Shown here one piece after another: positions 17,903 through 26,707 of a DNA stretch of 64,000 nt. This DNA comes from Propionibacterium cyclohexanicum (GTDB lineage Bacteria; Actinomycetota; Actinomycetes; Propionibacteriales; Propionibacteriaceae), in contig NZ_FOGZ01000005.1 in NCBI RefSeq assembly GCF_900111365.1, positions 1-64,000 of the forward strand, read 5' to 3'. The notes under the pieces are model-generated. The model was given only the letters and a program-made list of their open reading frames with translations. It searched no databases and was not told the origin of the DNA. The stretch's first letter is position 1. Every line of letters starts with the position of its first letter. The translations under genes and the position numbers were made by a program.

Positions 17903-19176
17903 CGGTTCTCCTGGGCTTGGTAGACGAGTGTCGCGCGCGCTGCCGGGGCGAGCCAGTCGCGGGTGGCCTGGGCGATCTCGTCTGCGGTGATGGCGTGCAC
18001 TCGCGAGAGCAGTGAGTTGATCTCGCGCGGGTCGCCGGTCAGTGTGGCGAACGAGCTGATCTCGTCGGCCCTGGCCTCGACACTGGCGAGCCGGCCGAGC
18101 CATTCGCGATCGAAGGTGGCGTTTGCGCGTGCCAGCTCCTGGGCGGTGGGGCCCGCGCAGGCGAGCCGGTCCAGCTCGGTCAGCGTGGCGTCGATGATCT
18201 CCTCGGCACGGTGCCCGCGACGCACCCTGGCAGTGATGGTAGCCAGCGAGACCTCCCGGGACAGCCCGAAGTCACCCGAGCCCACCGACTCGGCAGAACC
18301 GATCCGCCGTTCGAGCAGCTCGGGGAGCCGGCTGGCCTGGCCGCTCGCCAGGATCGCCAGGGCCTGCTCCACCGCCAGATGGGCGGGATCGGCGAAGGGA
18401 GGCGTGCGCCAGCACAGGTGCAGCAGGGTGCTCGGCACCGCGCGCTCCACGAGGCTGAAGGGTTCGCCGCTGTGGGGGCGGGCAGGTATCGCCTGGCGGG
18501 GCTGGTCGGGCGCTTTCGGCTCGATGGCGCCAAGCTGTCGTCTGGCAAGCTCGATCACGTCCTTGGGGGGCAACGGCCCGCACACACTGAGCACGGCATT
18601 GTCGGGTCGGTACCAGCGGCGGTAGAAGTCCTGGGCATCGTCGAGGCTGGCCGCGTCGAGGTCGGCCATCGAGCCGATCGGCGGATGATCGTAGGGGTGG
18701 CCCGTCGGGAAGTTCAGGCCGAGCAGCAGTTCGATCTGGTCGCCATAGGGGACGTTGTCGTAGCGCTGTCGCTTCTCCTCCTTCACCACCTCGCGTTGGG
18801 TGGCGAAGTTCTCCTCGGTGACAGCCAGGCTCTCCATCCGTTCGGCTTCAAGCCACAGCGCCAACTCGAGGGCCCCCGGCGGCACCGTTTCGAAGAAGTT
18901 CGTGCGATCGAAGGAGGTCGTGGCATTGGCGCTTCCGCCGATCGACTCGATGCTCGACAGGTGTTCGCTGGACGCCACCTGCCGTGAGCCAGAGAACATG
19001 AGGTGCTCGAACAGGTGGGCGAAGCCGGTGGCGCCGGCTCGCTCGTCGGCCGAGCCGACCTGGTACCAGATGTTCACTGCCTGCGCCGGGGCCATCGGAT
19101 CGCGGTTGACGATGACGCGCAGGCCATTGTCCAGTACGGCTTCGGTGAGCTGGTAGTCGAGGTCGAAGTGGGGCAC
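17899..19176 (-). CDS. M16 family zinc metallopeptidase, catalytic subunit
   Basis: A 425-residue M16 peptidase with the inverted zinc motif HLFEH in TGFAHLFEHLMFSGS near residue 56 and the distal glutamate region QREVVKEEKRQRYDN. The GTG at 19176 is preceded by TAAGCT at 6 nt, a leaderless layout. It is the first gene of a two-gene unit with the non-catalytic M16 partner. No signal peptide is seen, so it probably acts in the cytoplasm on short peptides; that is inference. Confidence 0.9.
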   Translation of the reverse strand: MPHFDLDYQLTEAVLDNGLRVIVNRDPMAPAQAVNIWYQVGSADERAGATGFAHLFEHLMFSGSRQVASSEHLSSIESIGGSANATTSFDRTNFFETVPPGALELALWLEAERMESLAVTEENFATQREVVKEEKRQRYDNVPYGDQIELLLGLNFPTGHPYDHPPIGSMADLDAASLDDAQDFYRRWYRPDNAVLSVCGPLPPKDVIELARRQLGAIEPKAPDQPRQAIPARPHSGEPFSLVERAVPSTLLHLCWRTPPFADPAHLAVEQALAILASGQASRLPELLERRIGSAESVGSGDFGLSREVSLATITARVRRGHRAEEIIDATLTELDRLACAGPTAQELARANATFDREWLGRLASVEARADEISSFATLTGDPREINSLLSRVHAITADEIAQATRDWLAPAARATLVYQAQENR

Positions 19177-19182
19177 CGCGCC

Positions 19183-19188
19183 AGCTTA
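19183..19188 (-). promoter_or_regulatory. -10 element of the M16 operon (leaderless)
   Basis: On the minus strand TAAGCT, then 6 nt, then GTG at 19176. It is divergent from the plus-strand -10 box at 19238, 50 bp away. Confidence 0.5.
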
Positions 19189-19237
19189 GCGACGGGCTGC
19201 GAGGTTCCTGCGGTAACCATCCGGGGGCCGCTCGTCC

Positions 19238-19243
19238 TAGCCT
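19238..19243 (+). promoter_or_regulatory. -10 element of the prolyl aminopeptidase-like gene (leaderless)
   Basis: TAGCCT is followed by 6 nt and the ATG at 19250; there is no Shine-Dalgarno sequence. Confidence 0.5.
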
Positions 19244-19249
19244 TGGTCC

Positions 19250-20524
19250 ATGACCTCGACCCCCTTCGATCCGGCACCTGCGAATTGGCAACGCCGTCTG
19301 CCCGGTCTCATCACCCGGCAGGTGCGGATCAACGTTCCCCTCGATCACCGAAACCCCGACGACGAGCGTCGCCTCGAGGTCTTCGCCCGGTTGGTGAGCG
19401 CACCCGACGGGCAGGACCGGCCCTATCTGCTCTTCCTGCAGGGTGGCCCCGGCTGCGAGTCGCCGCGTCCGAGCCTTGCGCCGCAGGTGCCCGGCTGGCT
19501 GGCCCGGGCGCTGCAGGACTTCCGTCTCGTGCTGCTCGATCAGCGCGGCACCGGGCTGTCCAGCCCGGTGAGCGAGCCCATCGGCGCTGCCGAGGACCAG
19601 GCGGAGTACCTGTCCCATATGAGGGCCGACGAGATCGTTGCCGACTGCGAGGATCTGCGTGTGCACCTGGGCATTGACCAGTGGGCCGTGCTCGGACAGT
19701 CGTTCGGCGGCTTCACACTGCTGCACTATCTGTCGATGCATCCCGAATCGCTGTTGGCGAGCTACTTCACGGGCGGCCTGCCCGCGGTGGGGCGAGGCTG
19801 CGAGGACATCTACGAGGCTTGCTACCGCGCACTCGCCGTGAAGTCGGAGCAGTTCTACCGGCGGTTTCCGCAGGATCGGGAGAGGATGCGCCGGCTGCTG
19901 ACGCTCGCCGACGAGGAGGCCATCCGCACACCCAATGGCGACGTCGTCTCGCCCTCGCGGTTGCGTTCGCTCGGCCACGGTCTGGGCGGATCGGCCGGTG
20001 CGGCCCGGCTGCACTATCTGCTCGAGCGCGACCCGGGCTCGCGCGGCTTCCGGTACGACCTCGCCGACGCCCTGCCATTCGGCGGGCGCAATCCGCTCTA
20101 CACGGTCATCCACGAGTCCTCCTACGCCGACGGGGTCGCCACTCGCTGGGCCGCGGCACGCACTTTGCCCGATGAGTTCCGGACGGATCCGACCTTGTTG
20201 ACCGGCGAGCATGTCTTCCCCGAGTGGTTCGACGAGGATTCCTCGCTGCGCCCCTGGAAGGCCTGCGCGTACGCCATCGCCGAGCAGAACTGGCCCAAGC
20301 TCTACGATCCCGATGCGCTGGCGCAGACCCAGGTGCCCTGCGCTGCGGCGATCTATGCCAATGACGCCTATGTGCCCATGGAGTACTCGCTGCAGACCGC
20401 GGCGCTCATCCCGCGGATGCGCACCTGGGTGACAAGCGAGTACGAGCACGACGGGTCAATCGCCTCGGGCGGGGCAGTGCTCGGACGGCTGATCGCCCTG
20501 GCCGCCGACGACATCGCCCGCTGA
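19250..20524 (+). CDS. Alpha/beta hydrolase, prolyl aminopeptidase-like (S33)
   Basis: A 424-residue protein with the S33 plan: oxyanion box LQGGPGCESP, the strand LVLLDQRGTGLS, the nucleophile elbow GQSFGG near residue 151, then a cap domain, and late acid/base candidates in IYANDAYVP and YEHDGS. Prolyl iminopeptidases release N-terminal proline from peptides; the DQRGTG box and size fit them well. No signal peptide is present, so it is cytoplasmic. Divergently transcribed from the M16 pair, it may share a role in peptide degradation (inference). Its stop codon is the first part of the terminator hairpin. Confidence 0.85.
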   Translation: MTSTPFDPAPANWQRRLPGLITRQVRINVPLDHRNPDDERRLEVFARLVSAPDGQDRPYLLFLQGGPGCESPRPSLAPQVPGWLARALQDFRLVLLDQRGTGLSSPVSEPIGAAEDQAEYLSHMRADEIVADCEDLRVHLGIDQWAVLGQSFGGFTLLHYLSMHPESLLASYFTGGLPAVGRGCEDIYEACYRALAVKSEQFYRRFPQDRERMRRLLTLADEEAIRTPNGDVVSPSRLRSLGHGLGGSAGAARLHYLLERDPGSRGFRYDLADALPFGGRNPLYTVIHESSYADGVATRWAAARTLPDEFRTDPTLLTGEHVFPEWFDEDSSLRPWKACAYAIAEQNWPKLYDPDALAQTQVPCAAAIYANDAYVPMEYSLQTAALIPRMRTWVTSEYEHDGSIASGGAVLGRLIALAADDIAR

Positions 20525-20560
20525 GGGCACCCTCCTGAACACCGTTCAGGAGGGTGCCCT
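20524..20560. terminator. Strong hairpin at the end of the hydrolase gene, with a BioQ-like centre
   Basis: A perfect 17-bp stem (AGGGCACCCTCCTGAAC with its complement) around a 3-nt loop begins at the last base of the hydrolase TGA. No T-run follows. It should end the upstream transcript before bioB. Confidence 0.75.
20536..20548. promoter_or_regulatory. Candidate BioQ operator upstream of bioB
   Basis: TGAAC-ACC-GTTCA is a perfect 13-bp palindrome at the centre of the terminator hairpin, 85 bp before the bioB start. BioQ, the TetR-type biotin repressor of corynebacteria and mycobacteria, binds TGAAC-N3-GTT(C/A)-type sites as I recall. The match and the next gene being bioB support an operator. 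The alternative is that this is only the middle of a terminator stem. Confidence 0.5.
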
Positions 20561-20632
20561 AGGCTGTGGCCCCGAGGTGGGCAGACCATCGTCGACACAG
20601 CGTCGGCATCGGGGCCCACGGGGGGCGGGGTC

Positions 20633-21784
20633 ATGCAGGTCGGAGAACTCGACGAGATCACGGCGCGGGCATTGCGTGGCGAACCGGCCACGACCGAGCA
20701 GGCGCTGGACATCCTCAAGGCCGGCGATGACGAGACGATGAGCGTGGTCGCGGCGGCCGGCCGGGTGCGGCGCCATTTCTTCGGTACCGGTGTGCGATTG
20801 AACTATCTGGTCAATCTGAAGTCCGGTCTGTGCTCGGAGGACTGCGCCTACTGCTCCCAGTCGCTGGCGTCCACGGCACAGATCCCGCGCTACAGCTGGG
20901 TCGAGGATGGCGAGGTCCGCCGTGCCGTGGAGGCCGGGGTCGCCCGGGGCGCCAGCACCGTCTGCCTCGTCGCGTCCGGGCGAGGACCCTCGCGCCGCGA
21001 GGTGGACAAGGTGGCTGGCATCGTCGCAAGGATTCACCGTGAGCACCCGAGTCTGCACATCTGCACCTGTCTCGGTTTCCTCGACGACGAGAAGGCGAAG
21101 ACCTTGTACGAGGCCGGCTCGGACCGTTACAACCACAATCTGAACACGGCCGAGTCGCACTATTGCGAGATCTGCTCAACACACAGCTATGCCGACCGGG
21201 TGGCCACGATGCAGGCCGCCCGGCGCGCCGGGATCAGCCCGTGCACCGGGCTCATCGCGGGGATGGGGGAGACCGACGAGCAACTCGTCGAGGTGGCGCT
21301 GGCTCTGCGCGAACTCGATGCGGAGTCCGTGCCGGTGAATCTCCTGCTGCCCTTCGAGGGCACCCGTTTGGCTGACCACCGCGAACTGACCCCTCAGCGC
21401 TGCCTGCGGATCCTGTCGATGGTGCGCATGATCCATCCCGACCGGGAGGTGCGTTCGGCAGCAGGCCGCGAATACCACATTCGCACTCTGCAGCCGTTGG
21501 TTCTGGAGGTGTGCAATTCGATCTTCCTGGGCGACTACCTCACGAGTGAGGGACAGTCCGGCCGTGATGACCGGGAAATGATCGCCGACATGGGTTTCCA
21601 CGTCGAGGCGCCCGAACCGAGCACGTCCGGCCAGATCTGCTTCGGCCCCGAGCCCGATGCCCGAAGCGTTGTCGCGGTGGCCAGCGCACTGGGGGAGGAC
21701 ACGACCGGGCCGGTGCTCGTCGACGCCGCCGGGGTTGCCATCAGGACACGGGGTATCGGTACCTCCAGCCTGCCGAATGTGTGA
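20633..21784 (+). CDS. bioB: Biotin synthase BioB
   Basis: A 383-residue radical SAM enzyme that inserts sulfur into dethiobiotin. The SAM cluster motif CSEDCAYC is near residue 66. The second-cluster and substrate residues are seen in [11 protein letters not shown], the YADRV region, [16 protein letters not shown] and [16 protein letters not shown]. The C-terminus extends about 40 residues beyond many BioB proteins. A G-rich ribosome-binding stretch (GGGGGGCGGGG) precedes the ATG at 20633. No other bio gene is near. Upstream lies a BioQ-like palindrome, so repression by biotin status is likely. Confidence 0.95.
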   Translation: MQVGELDEITARALRGEPATTEQALDILKAGDDETMSVVAAAGRVRRHFFGTGVRLNYLVNLKSGLCSEDCAYCSQSLASTAQIPRYSWVEDGEVRRAVEAGVARGASTVCLVASGRGPSRREVDKVAGIVARIHREHPSLHICTCLGFLDDEKAKTLYEAGSDRYNHNLNTAESHYCEICSTHSYADRVATMQAARRAGISPCTGLIAGMGETDEQLVEVALALRELDAESVPVNLLLPFEGTRLADHRELTPQRCLRILSMVRMIHPDREVRSAAGREYHIRTLQPLVLEVCNSIFLGDYLTSEGQSGRDDREMIADMGFHVEAPEPSTSGQICFGPEPDARSVVAVASALGEDTTGPVLVDAAGVAIRTRGIGTSSLPNV

Positions 21785-21819
21785 ACGCACTGCCGGTGGT
21801 CATCCGCCGACAGTGCCGG

Positions 21820-21825
21820 TAGCGT
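21820..21825 (+). promoter_or_regulatory. -10 element of the VOC gene (leaderless)
   Basis: TAGCGT lies 6 nt before the ATG at 21832, with no ribosome-binding site. Confidence 0.45.
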
Positions 21826-21831
21826 GGGGCC

Positions 21832-22170
21832 ATGAACATAGGAATGGTCACCGCCGACTGTACGGATCCGGGTGCCGAGGCCGCTTTCTGGACCAAGGCG
21901 CTCGGCGTGAACATTGTGGAGAATTACGAGGAATTCGTCATGATCGGCTCCACACCGGTGCTCGGTTTCCAGAAAGTGGACGATCCCACGCCGGGCAAGA
22001 ACCGGATGCACCTGGACCTCCACAGCGCTGACCGGCTGGCCGAGGTGGATCGGCTCATCGCACTCGGGGCGGCGGTTGTCGCCGAGCACCAGATGCCCGG
22101 CGGTAGTGGCTTCACGTGGACCGTCATGCGCGACCCCGAGGGCTTGGAGTTCTGCGTTTCGGGGCAGTGA
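21832..22170 (+). CDS. VOC (glyoxalase/bleomycin-resistance) superfamily protein
   Basis: A 112-residue protein with one pair of beta-alpha-beta-beta-beta modules. Family signs are DPGAEAAFWTKALGVNIVE at the N-terminus, NRMHLDLHSAD in the middle (metal-ligand His) and the ending WTVMRDPEGLEFCVS. VOC proteins include glyoxalases, dioxygenases and antibiotic-binding proteins. The sequence does not tell which, and neighbours (bioB, tRNA) do not help. Confidence 0.8.
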   Translation: MNIGMVTADCTDPGAEAAFWTKALGVNIVENYEEFVMIGSTPVLGFQKVDDPTPGKNRMHLDLHSADRLAEVDRLIALGAAVVAEHQMPGGSGFTWTVMRDPEGLEFCVSGQ

Positions 22171-22261
22171 CCCGCTCCAACCGACGACCCGTGCAGCCGT
22201 GAGGAGGACGTGCACGCAGGGCGGGCACGAGAGGCGACAGGATCCAAACAACAGCAGGACG

Positions 22262-22303
22262 TGAAGAAAGCCCCTGACCGGATCAAAAGACCTGGTCAGG
22301 GGC
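22262..22303 (-). terminator. Terminator of the initiator tRNA gene
   Basis: GCCCCTGACC at 22270-22279 pairs perfectly with GGTCAGGGGC at 22294-22303. On the minus strand the stem is followed by CTTTCTTC, a U-rich tail, so it fits an intrinsic terminator for the tRNA just upstream. It may also end the VOC transcript from the other side. Confidence 0.75.
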
Positions 22304-22309
22304 CACCAT

Positions 22310-22386
22310 TGGTAGCGGGGACAGGATTTGAACCTGTGACCTCTGGGTTATGAGCCCAGCGAGCTACCGAGCTGCTCCACCCCGCG
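22310..22386 (-). tRNA. Initiator tRNA-fMet (CAU)
   Basis: A 77-nt cloverleaf on the minus strand with CCA encoded. The acceptor arm begins CGCGGGG and the 3' side is CCCCGCU-A-CCA, leaving an unpaired C1-U72, a mark of initiator tRNAs. The anticodon stem ends in three G-C pairs (GGG-CUCAUAA-CCC), the second initiator mark. The anticodon is CAU. Confidence 0.95.
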
Positions 22387-22397
22387 TCGCCCGGACA

Positions 22398-22426
22398 ACT
22401 CTACTCGCGAGAGCGGCTGGTGCCAA
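22398..22426 (-). promoter_or_regulatory. Promoter of tRNA-fMet
   Basis: On the minus strand TTGGCA (22426-22421), a 17-bp spacer and TAGAGT (22403-22398) form a near-consensus housekeeping promoter that would start about 5 nt before the mature tRNA. Confidence 0.7.
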
Positions 22427-22486
22427 ATCCGAGGCTCTGCACGGCGTAACCGCACTGCTGGTGCCAGCCCGTGGGAGGCCCGCTTG

Positions 22487-22492
22487 TACAAT
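22487..22492 (+). promoter_or_regulatory. -10 element of the ABC transporter operon
   Basis: TACAAT would place the start of transcription near 22499, giving a leader of about 45 nt with the ribosome-binding site TGAGGAGAAG. Confidence 0.5.
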
Positions 22493-22544
22493 GTCCATGC
22501 TCTGCTGCGGGCGGATCTGCCCGAACCTCATGAGGAGAAGCACC

Positions 22545-24071
22545 ATGGACTTCAGGATTGGCCGTCGGCCGCTCATCGGCGCCGCGCTCGCCGGATCGTT
22601 GGCGTCCCTGGTGGGGTGCTCCTCCAAGGACGGCGGCAGTGGCAGCCAGGCCCAGGTGCACGACTTGGTCGTCGGCGCCACGGCAGCGCCCGACGCGCTC
22701 GACCCTTCCACGAACACTGCTGCGGCGATCTCCCAGGCCCTGCTCTACAACGTCTACGAGACCCTGCTCAAGGTGGACGGCAAGGGCGCCTACCAGCCGC
22801 TGCTCGCCAAGAGCTGGACCGAGAGCCCCGACGGGCTGTCCTACACCTTCACCCTCGAGCCGAACGCGAGATTCGCCAGCGGTGCGGCGCTGGACGCCTC
22901 CGCCGTCAAGACCTCCCTCGACCGCATCGGCCAGGATCCCACGACGCTGGCGACGCTGAAGTCGCAGCTGGCAGCCATCGACCGGGTCGAGACCCCCGAT
23001 CCAGGCACCCTCGTCCTCAGGCTCAAGCACCCCGACAACTTCCTGCTGTACTTCCTGGCGCAGACCGCCGGCATCGTCTACGAACCCTCGGCCTTGTCGA
23101 CGCTCAACCAGAAGCCGGCTGGTTCGGGCCCCTTCGTCTTCAGCGCCTGGAGCCAGGGTGAGTCGCTCTCACTGGTACGCAACGCGAGCTACTGGGGCAC
23201 ACCGACCAAGTTCGACAAGGCCACCTTCAAGTACTACGCCGATCCCAATGCCGAGAATGCGGCGCTGAGCAGCGGCGATCTCGACATCATCTCGAACGTC
23301 CAGGCTCCCCAGGCGCTCGGGCAGTTCAAGGACACCAGCCGGTTCACGATCCTCGACGGGACGACGATGTCCGAGGTGGTCATGGGGTTCAATCACTCCC
23401 GCCCGGTCTTCGGCGACATCCGGGTACGCCGGGCCATCAACTACGCGATCAACCGCCCCGAGCTGCTGCAGACCGTCGCCGACGGGCACGGGCGCCTCAT
23501 CGGATCCATGGTCCCGCCCACCGATCCATGGTACGAGGATCTCTCGAACACCTATAGCTTCGATCCCGACAAGGCACGCAGCCTGCTGGCCGAGGCTGGT
23601 CACTCATCGGGTCTCACGCTCGCCCTGCGAGTGCCGACATTGCCCTACGCCACCGCAGCGGCGACCTTCGTCACGAGCGCTCTCAAGGACGTCGGCATCA
23701 CGGTCACCGTCGACCAGCTGGACTTCCCGGCCCGCTGGATCGACGAGGTGATGACGAAGGGCAACTACGATATGACGATCATCGGCCACGCCGAGGGTCG
23801 TGACATCGTCAAGTGGGCCGATCCCCAGTACTACTGGCACTACGACAATCCGGCCTTCCAGAAGCTCATCCAGCAGGCGCAGACCGGGCCGGCCGATGAG
23901 GTGAACGGAATCATGAAGAAGGCGGCGGAAATGCTGGCCACCGATGCGGCGGCCGATTTCCTCTATCTGCTCGCCAATCTCGTCGTCATCCGCGCGGACC
24001 TGTCCGGGGTCGCCGAGAACCTCACCTCCGACAGCTTCGACCTGACGACGATCTCGTCCAAGGACTTCTGA
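22545..24071 (+). CDS. ABC transporter substrate-binding lipoprotein (family 5, peptide/nickel type)
   Basis: A 508-residue extracytoplasmic binding protein. The N-terminus has two arginines, a hydrophobic stretch and the lipobox LVGC, so it should be lipidated at Cys 24 or so and held on the membrane. SBP family 5 features follow: YETLLKVDGKGAYQPLLAKSW, FTLEPNARFASG, GSGPFVF, VRRAINYAINRPEL. The ligand cannot be told; this family carries oligopeptides, dipeptides, nickel chelates and others. GAGGAGAAG precedes the ATG at 22545. It is the first of five consecutive genes that make a full importer. Confidence 0.9.
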   Translation: MDFRIGRRPLIGAALAGSLASLVGCSSKDGGSGSQAQVHDLVVGATAAPDALDPSTNTAAAISQALLYNVYETLLKVDGKGAYQPLLAKSWTESPDGLSYTFTLEPNARFASGAALDASAVKTSLDRIGQDPTTLATLKSQLAAIDRVETPDPGTLVLRLKHPDNFLLYFLAQTAGIVYEPSALSTLNQKPAGSGPFVFSAWSQGESLSLVRNASYWGTPTKFDKATFKYYADPNAENAALSSGDLDIISNVQAPQALGQFKDTSRFTILDGTTMSEVVMGFNHSRPVFGDIRVRRAINYAINRPELLQTVADGHGRLIGSMVPPTDPWYEDLSNTYSFDPDKARSLLAEAGHSSGLTLALRVPTLPYATAAATFVTSALKDVGITVTVDQLDFPARWIDEVMTKGNYDMTIIGHAEGRDIVKWADPQYYWHYDNPAFQKLIQQAQTGPADEVNGIMKKAAEMLATDAAADFLYLLANLVVIRADLSGVAENLTSDSFDLTTISSKDF

Positions 24072-24079
24072 GGCCCTTC

Positions 24080-25048
24080 GTGCGCGTCGCCTCGACGATC
24101 GCCCGTGAGCTGCTGATCTTCGCGGCCACCCTCCTGGTCACCTCGCTCATCATCTTCATGGTGGTCAATCTGCTGCCCGGAGACGTGGCGGGAACCATTC
24201 TCGGCCCCAACGCCGACGCCTCCTCGATCGCCGCGCTGCGCACTACGATGGGCCTCGACCGGCCGTGGCCGCTGCGCTATCTGGAGTGGATCGGCGGTCT
24301 GCTCACCGGCGACGCCGGGAGATCCGCGCTGAGCGGCCAGCCGGTGTTGGCGCTCATTGGCCCCAAGCTGGCTGTCACGGGCTGGCTCGTGACGCTGGGC
24401 ATGGCCCTGGCCATCGTCATCGCGGTGCCGGTGGGCATCGCTGCTGCACTGCGGCGCAAGCATCTCGACGGCCTCATCTGGGCGGGTCTGTCCCAGCTCG
24501 GCATGGCCGTGCCCGCCTTCCTCGCCGGCATGCTGCTCGTCGTGGTCTTCGCCGTCCAGCTGAGCTGGCTGCCGGCCAATGGCTATGTCCGGCTCGCCGA
24601 GGACCCCGGAGGGTGGGCGCGACACCTCGTCCTCCCGGTGGTCTCCCTGGCCATCGTCCAATCGGCGGTCCTCGTGCGCTATGTCCGATCGGCGTTCATC
24701 GACGTTCTCGGCGAGGACTACTTTCGCACCGCCCGGGCCGTGGGCTGGCGTTTCGGCTCGGCAGTGCTGCGCCACGGTCTGCGCAATGCCAGTCTCCAGG
24801 TGCTCACCGTGCTCGGGCTGCAGCTCGCCACCTTGTTCGTCGGGGCCATCGTCATCGAGAACGTCTTCGTGCTGCCGGGCCTCGGCTCGCTGCTGCTGTC
24901 CAGCGTGAATCAGCGCGATCTGCCTGTTGTGCAGACCATCGTCATGATTCAAGTGGCACTCGTGCTCGTCATCAACGGCGTGGTCGATCTCGTCGCCCGG
25001 CTGGCGGACCCGCGCCTGCGCGCCGAGGCCACGGAGGCCGGGGCATGA
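24080..25048 (+). CDS. ABC transporter permease (DppB-like)
   Basis: A 322-residue inner-membrane permease with about six spans. The N-terminus has RELLIFAATLLVTSLIIFMV, typical of DppB/OppB, and the ATPase-contact EAA loop is near RTARAVGWRFGSAVLRHGLRN. The GTG at 24080 is 8 bp after the binding-protein stop. Its stop overlaps the next start as ATGA. It would pair with the following permease to form the channel. Confidence 0.9.
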   Translation: MRVASTIARELLIFAATLLVTSLIIFMVVNLLPGDVAGTILGPNADASSIAALRTTMGLDRPWPLRYLEWIGGLLTGDAGRSALSGQPVLALIGPKLAVTGWLVTLGMALAIVIAVPVGIAAALRRKHLDGLIWAGLSQLGMAVPAFLAGMLLVVVFAVQLSWLPANGYVRLAEDPGGWARHLVLPVVSLAIVQSAVLVRYVRSAFIDVLGEDYFRTARAVGWRFGSAVLRHGLRNASLQVLTVLGLQLATLFVGAIVIENVFVLPGLGSLLLSSVNQRDLPVVQTIVMIQVALVLVINGVVDLVARLADPRLRAEATEAGA

Positions 25049-25869
25049 GGCGCGCCGGGCTCATCGCCGGGACGGCCTGCGTCGGGGTTGTCGTCGTCAT
25101 GGCCCTTGTCGCACTGTTTTGGACGCCCTATGATCCTGGCCAGGTGGAGGCCTCTCAGGCCCTTGCCCAGCCGAGCGCGGCGCACCTGTTCGGCACTGAC
25201 GGCTTCGGGCGCGACATCTTCTCCCAGCTCCTCGTCGGTGCAAGGATCTGCCTGCAGGTCGGCATCGTGTCCGTCGCCATCGGCGCACTGGTCGGGGTGC
25301 CGCTGGGCATCTGGGCGGGAATGGCCCCAGGACGGATCGGCAGGGCCATCATGCGGGTCAGCGATGTGCTCTACGCCTTCCCGGCTCTGCTGCTCGCCAT
25401 CCTGCTGGCGGCCGCGCGGGGCAGCGCGTCCACCGGCACCGCGATGGTGGCGATCGGGGTGAGCACGGTGCCCGCCTTCGCGCGGGTGGCCCACGGTGCC
25501 ACCCGCTCCGTGATGGCACGCGACTATGTGGCGGCGGCACGGGCCAGCGGAATCGGCTGGGGTGGGATCGCGCGAACTCATGTGCTGGTGAACATCGCGC
25601 CTGTCGTTCTCGTGCAGACCTCGACGAGTTTCGGCCTGGCGATCCTCGCCGAGGCGGGTCTGAGCTATCTGGGGATCGGCACTGCGCCAACCACGCCGAG
25701 CTGGGGACGCATGCTCTACGACGCCCAGAAATACCTGTACCAGGCACCGCTGCAGCTGCTGTGGCCCGGCATGTTCATCGCTGTGGCAGTGCTCGGATTC
25801 AACCTGCTGGGCGATGGCCTGCGCGATGCGCTGGATCCCCGGCTCAGGACCGGGAGGCACGATGACTGA
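25045..25869 (+). CDS. ABC transporter permease (DppC-like)
   Basis: A 274-residue permease, the second channel subunit. It has about six spans, the DppC-type segment HLFGTDGFGRDIFSQLLVGAR after the first span, and the EAA loop DYVAAARASGIGWGGIARTHVL. ATG at 25045 overlaps the previous stop; the end overlaps the next start by 8 bp. The N-terminal tail is shorter than in many DppC proteins. Confidence 0.9.
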   Translation: MRRAGLIAGTACVGVVVVMALVALFWTPYDPGQVEASQALAQPSAAHLFGTDGFGRDIFSQLLVGARICLQVGIVSVAIGALVGVPLGIWAGMAPGRIGRAIMRVSDVLYAFPALLLAILLAAARGSASTGTAMVAIGVSTVPAFARVAHGATRSVMARDYVAAARASGIGWGGIARTHVLVNIAPVVLVQTSTSFGLAILAEAGLSYLGIGTAPTTPSWGRMLYDAQKYLYQAPLQLLWPGMFIAVAVLGFNLLGDGLRDALDPRLRTGRHDD

Positions 25870-26707
25870 GCTGCTGAGCGTGGAGAACATGGTCGTCGGT
25901 TTCGAGGGCGCGTCCCGGCCCACCATCGGCGGCATCAGCTTCACGCTGCGCGCCGGCCAGCGCCTGGGTCTGATCGGCGAGTCCGGTTCGGGCAAGTCGG
26001 TCACCGCACTGGCGCTCATGGGACTGCTTCCCGACACTGCCCATCTGTCTGGTTCGGTACGCCTGGCAGGTCGCGAGCTCGTCGGGCTCGGCGACGCGAA
26101 GATGGCGCGCATCCGGGGCCGCGAGATGTCGATGGTGTTCCAGGAACCGATGACCGCCCTGGATCCGACAATGCGGGTTGGCCGCCAGGTGGCCGAGGTG
26201 GTGCGCCTGCACTGCGCTCGCACCGGGAGCGGGCACACTCGCGAGCGGGTCTGCCGGATGCTGGAGGAGGTGGGTCTGCCCGACGCGGAGCGGATCGCCG
26301 ACAGTTATCCCTTCCAGCTGTCGGGCGGGCAACGCCAACGGGTGATGGTGGCGATGGCGCTCATCAACCGGCCTGAGCTCATCATCTGCGACGAGCCGAC
26401 CACTGCCCTCGACGTCACGGTGCAGGCCAGGGTGCTCGATGTGCTCGATCGAGGGCTGCGCGAGGTGGGCGCCGCATGCCTGTTCATCAGCCACGACTTG
26501 GCGGTGGTCTCGCAGATCTGTGACGACGTGATCGTGATGTATCGCGGCCAGATCGTGGAGGCCGGCCCGGTGGCGGTGCTGCTGGATCACGCACGCCATC
26601 CCTACACCCGCGGACTCGTGGCCACCGCGCGACTCGACGAGGTGGCCCCCGGAGCTCGGCTTCGGGTGATCGAGGACTTTTGGGACGCGTCACAGGAGCG
26701 GCGATGA
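25862..26707 (+). CDS. ABC transporter ATP-binding protein (DppD-like)
   Basis: A 281-residue ATPase with Walker A GESGSGKS near residue 40, signature LSGGQRQR, Walker B LIICDEP and the switch histidine in ISHDLAVV. The C-terminal part is shorter than in full-length DppD (about 330) and lacks most of the oligopeptide-type C-terminal cysteine region. Start ATG at 25862 overlaps the permease by 8 bp; the stop overlaps the next gene by ATGA. Confidence 0.9.
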   Translation: MTELLSVENMVVGFEGASRPTIGGISFTLRAGQRLGLIGESGSGKSVTALALMGLLPDTAHLSGSVRLAGRELVGLGDAKMARIRGREMSMVFQEPMTALDPTMRVGRQVAEVVRLHCARTGSGHTRERVCRMLEEVGLPDAERIADSYPFQLSGGQRQRVMVAMALINRPELIICDEPTTALDVTVQARVLDVLDRGLREVGAACLFISHDLAVVSQICDDVIVMYRGQIVEAGPVAVLLDHARHPYTRGLVATARLDEVAPGARLRVIEDFWDASQERR

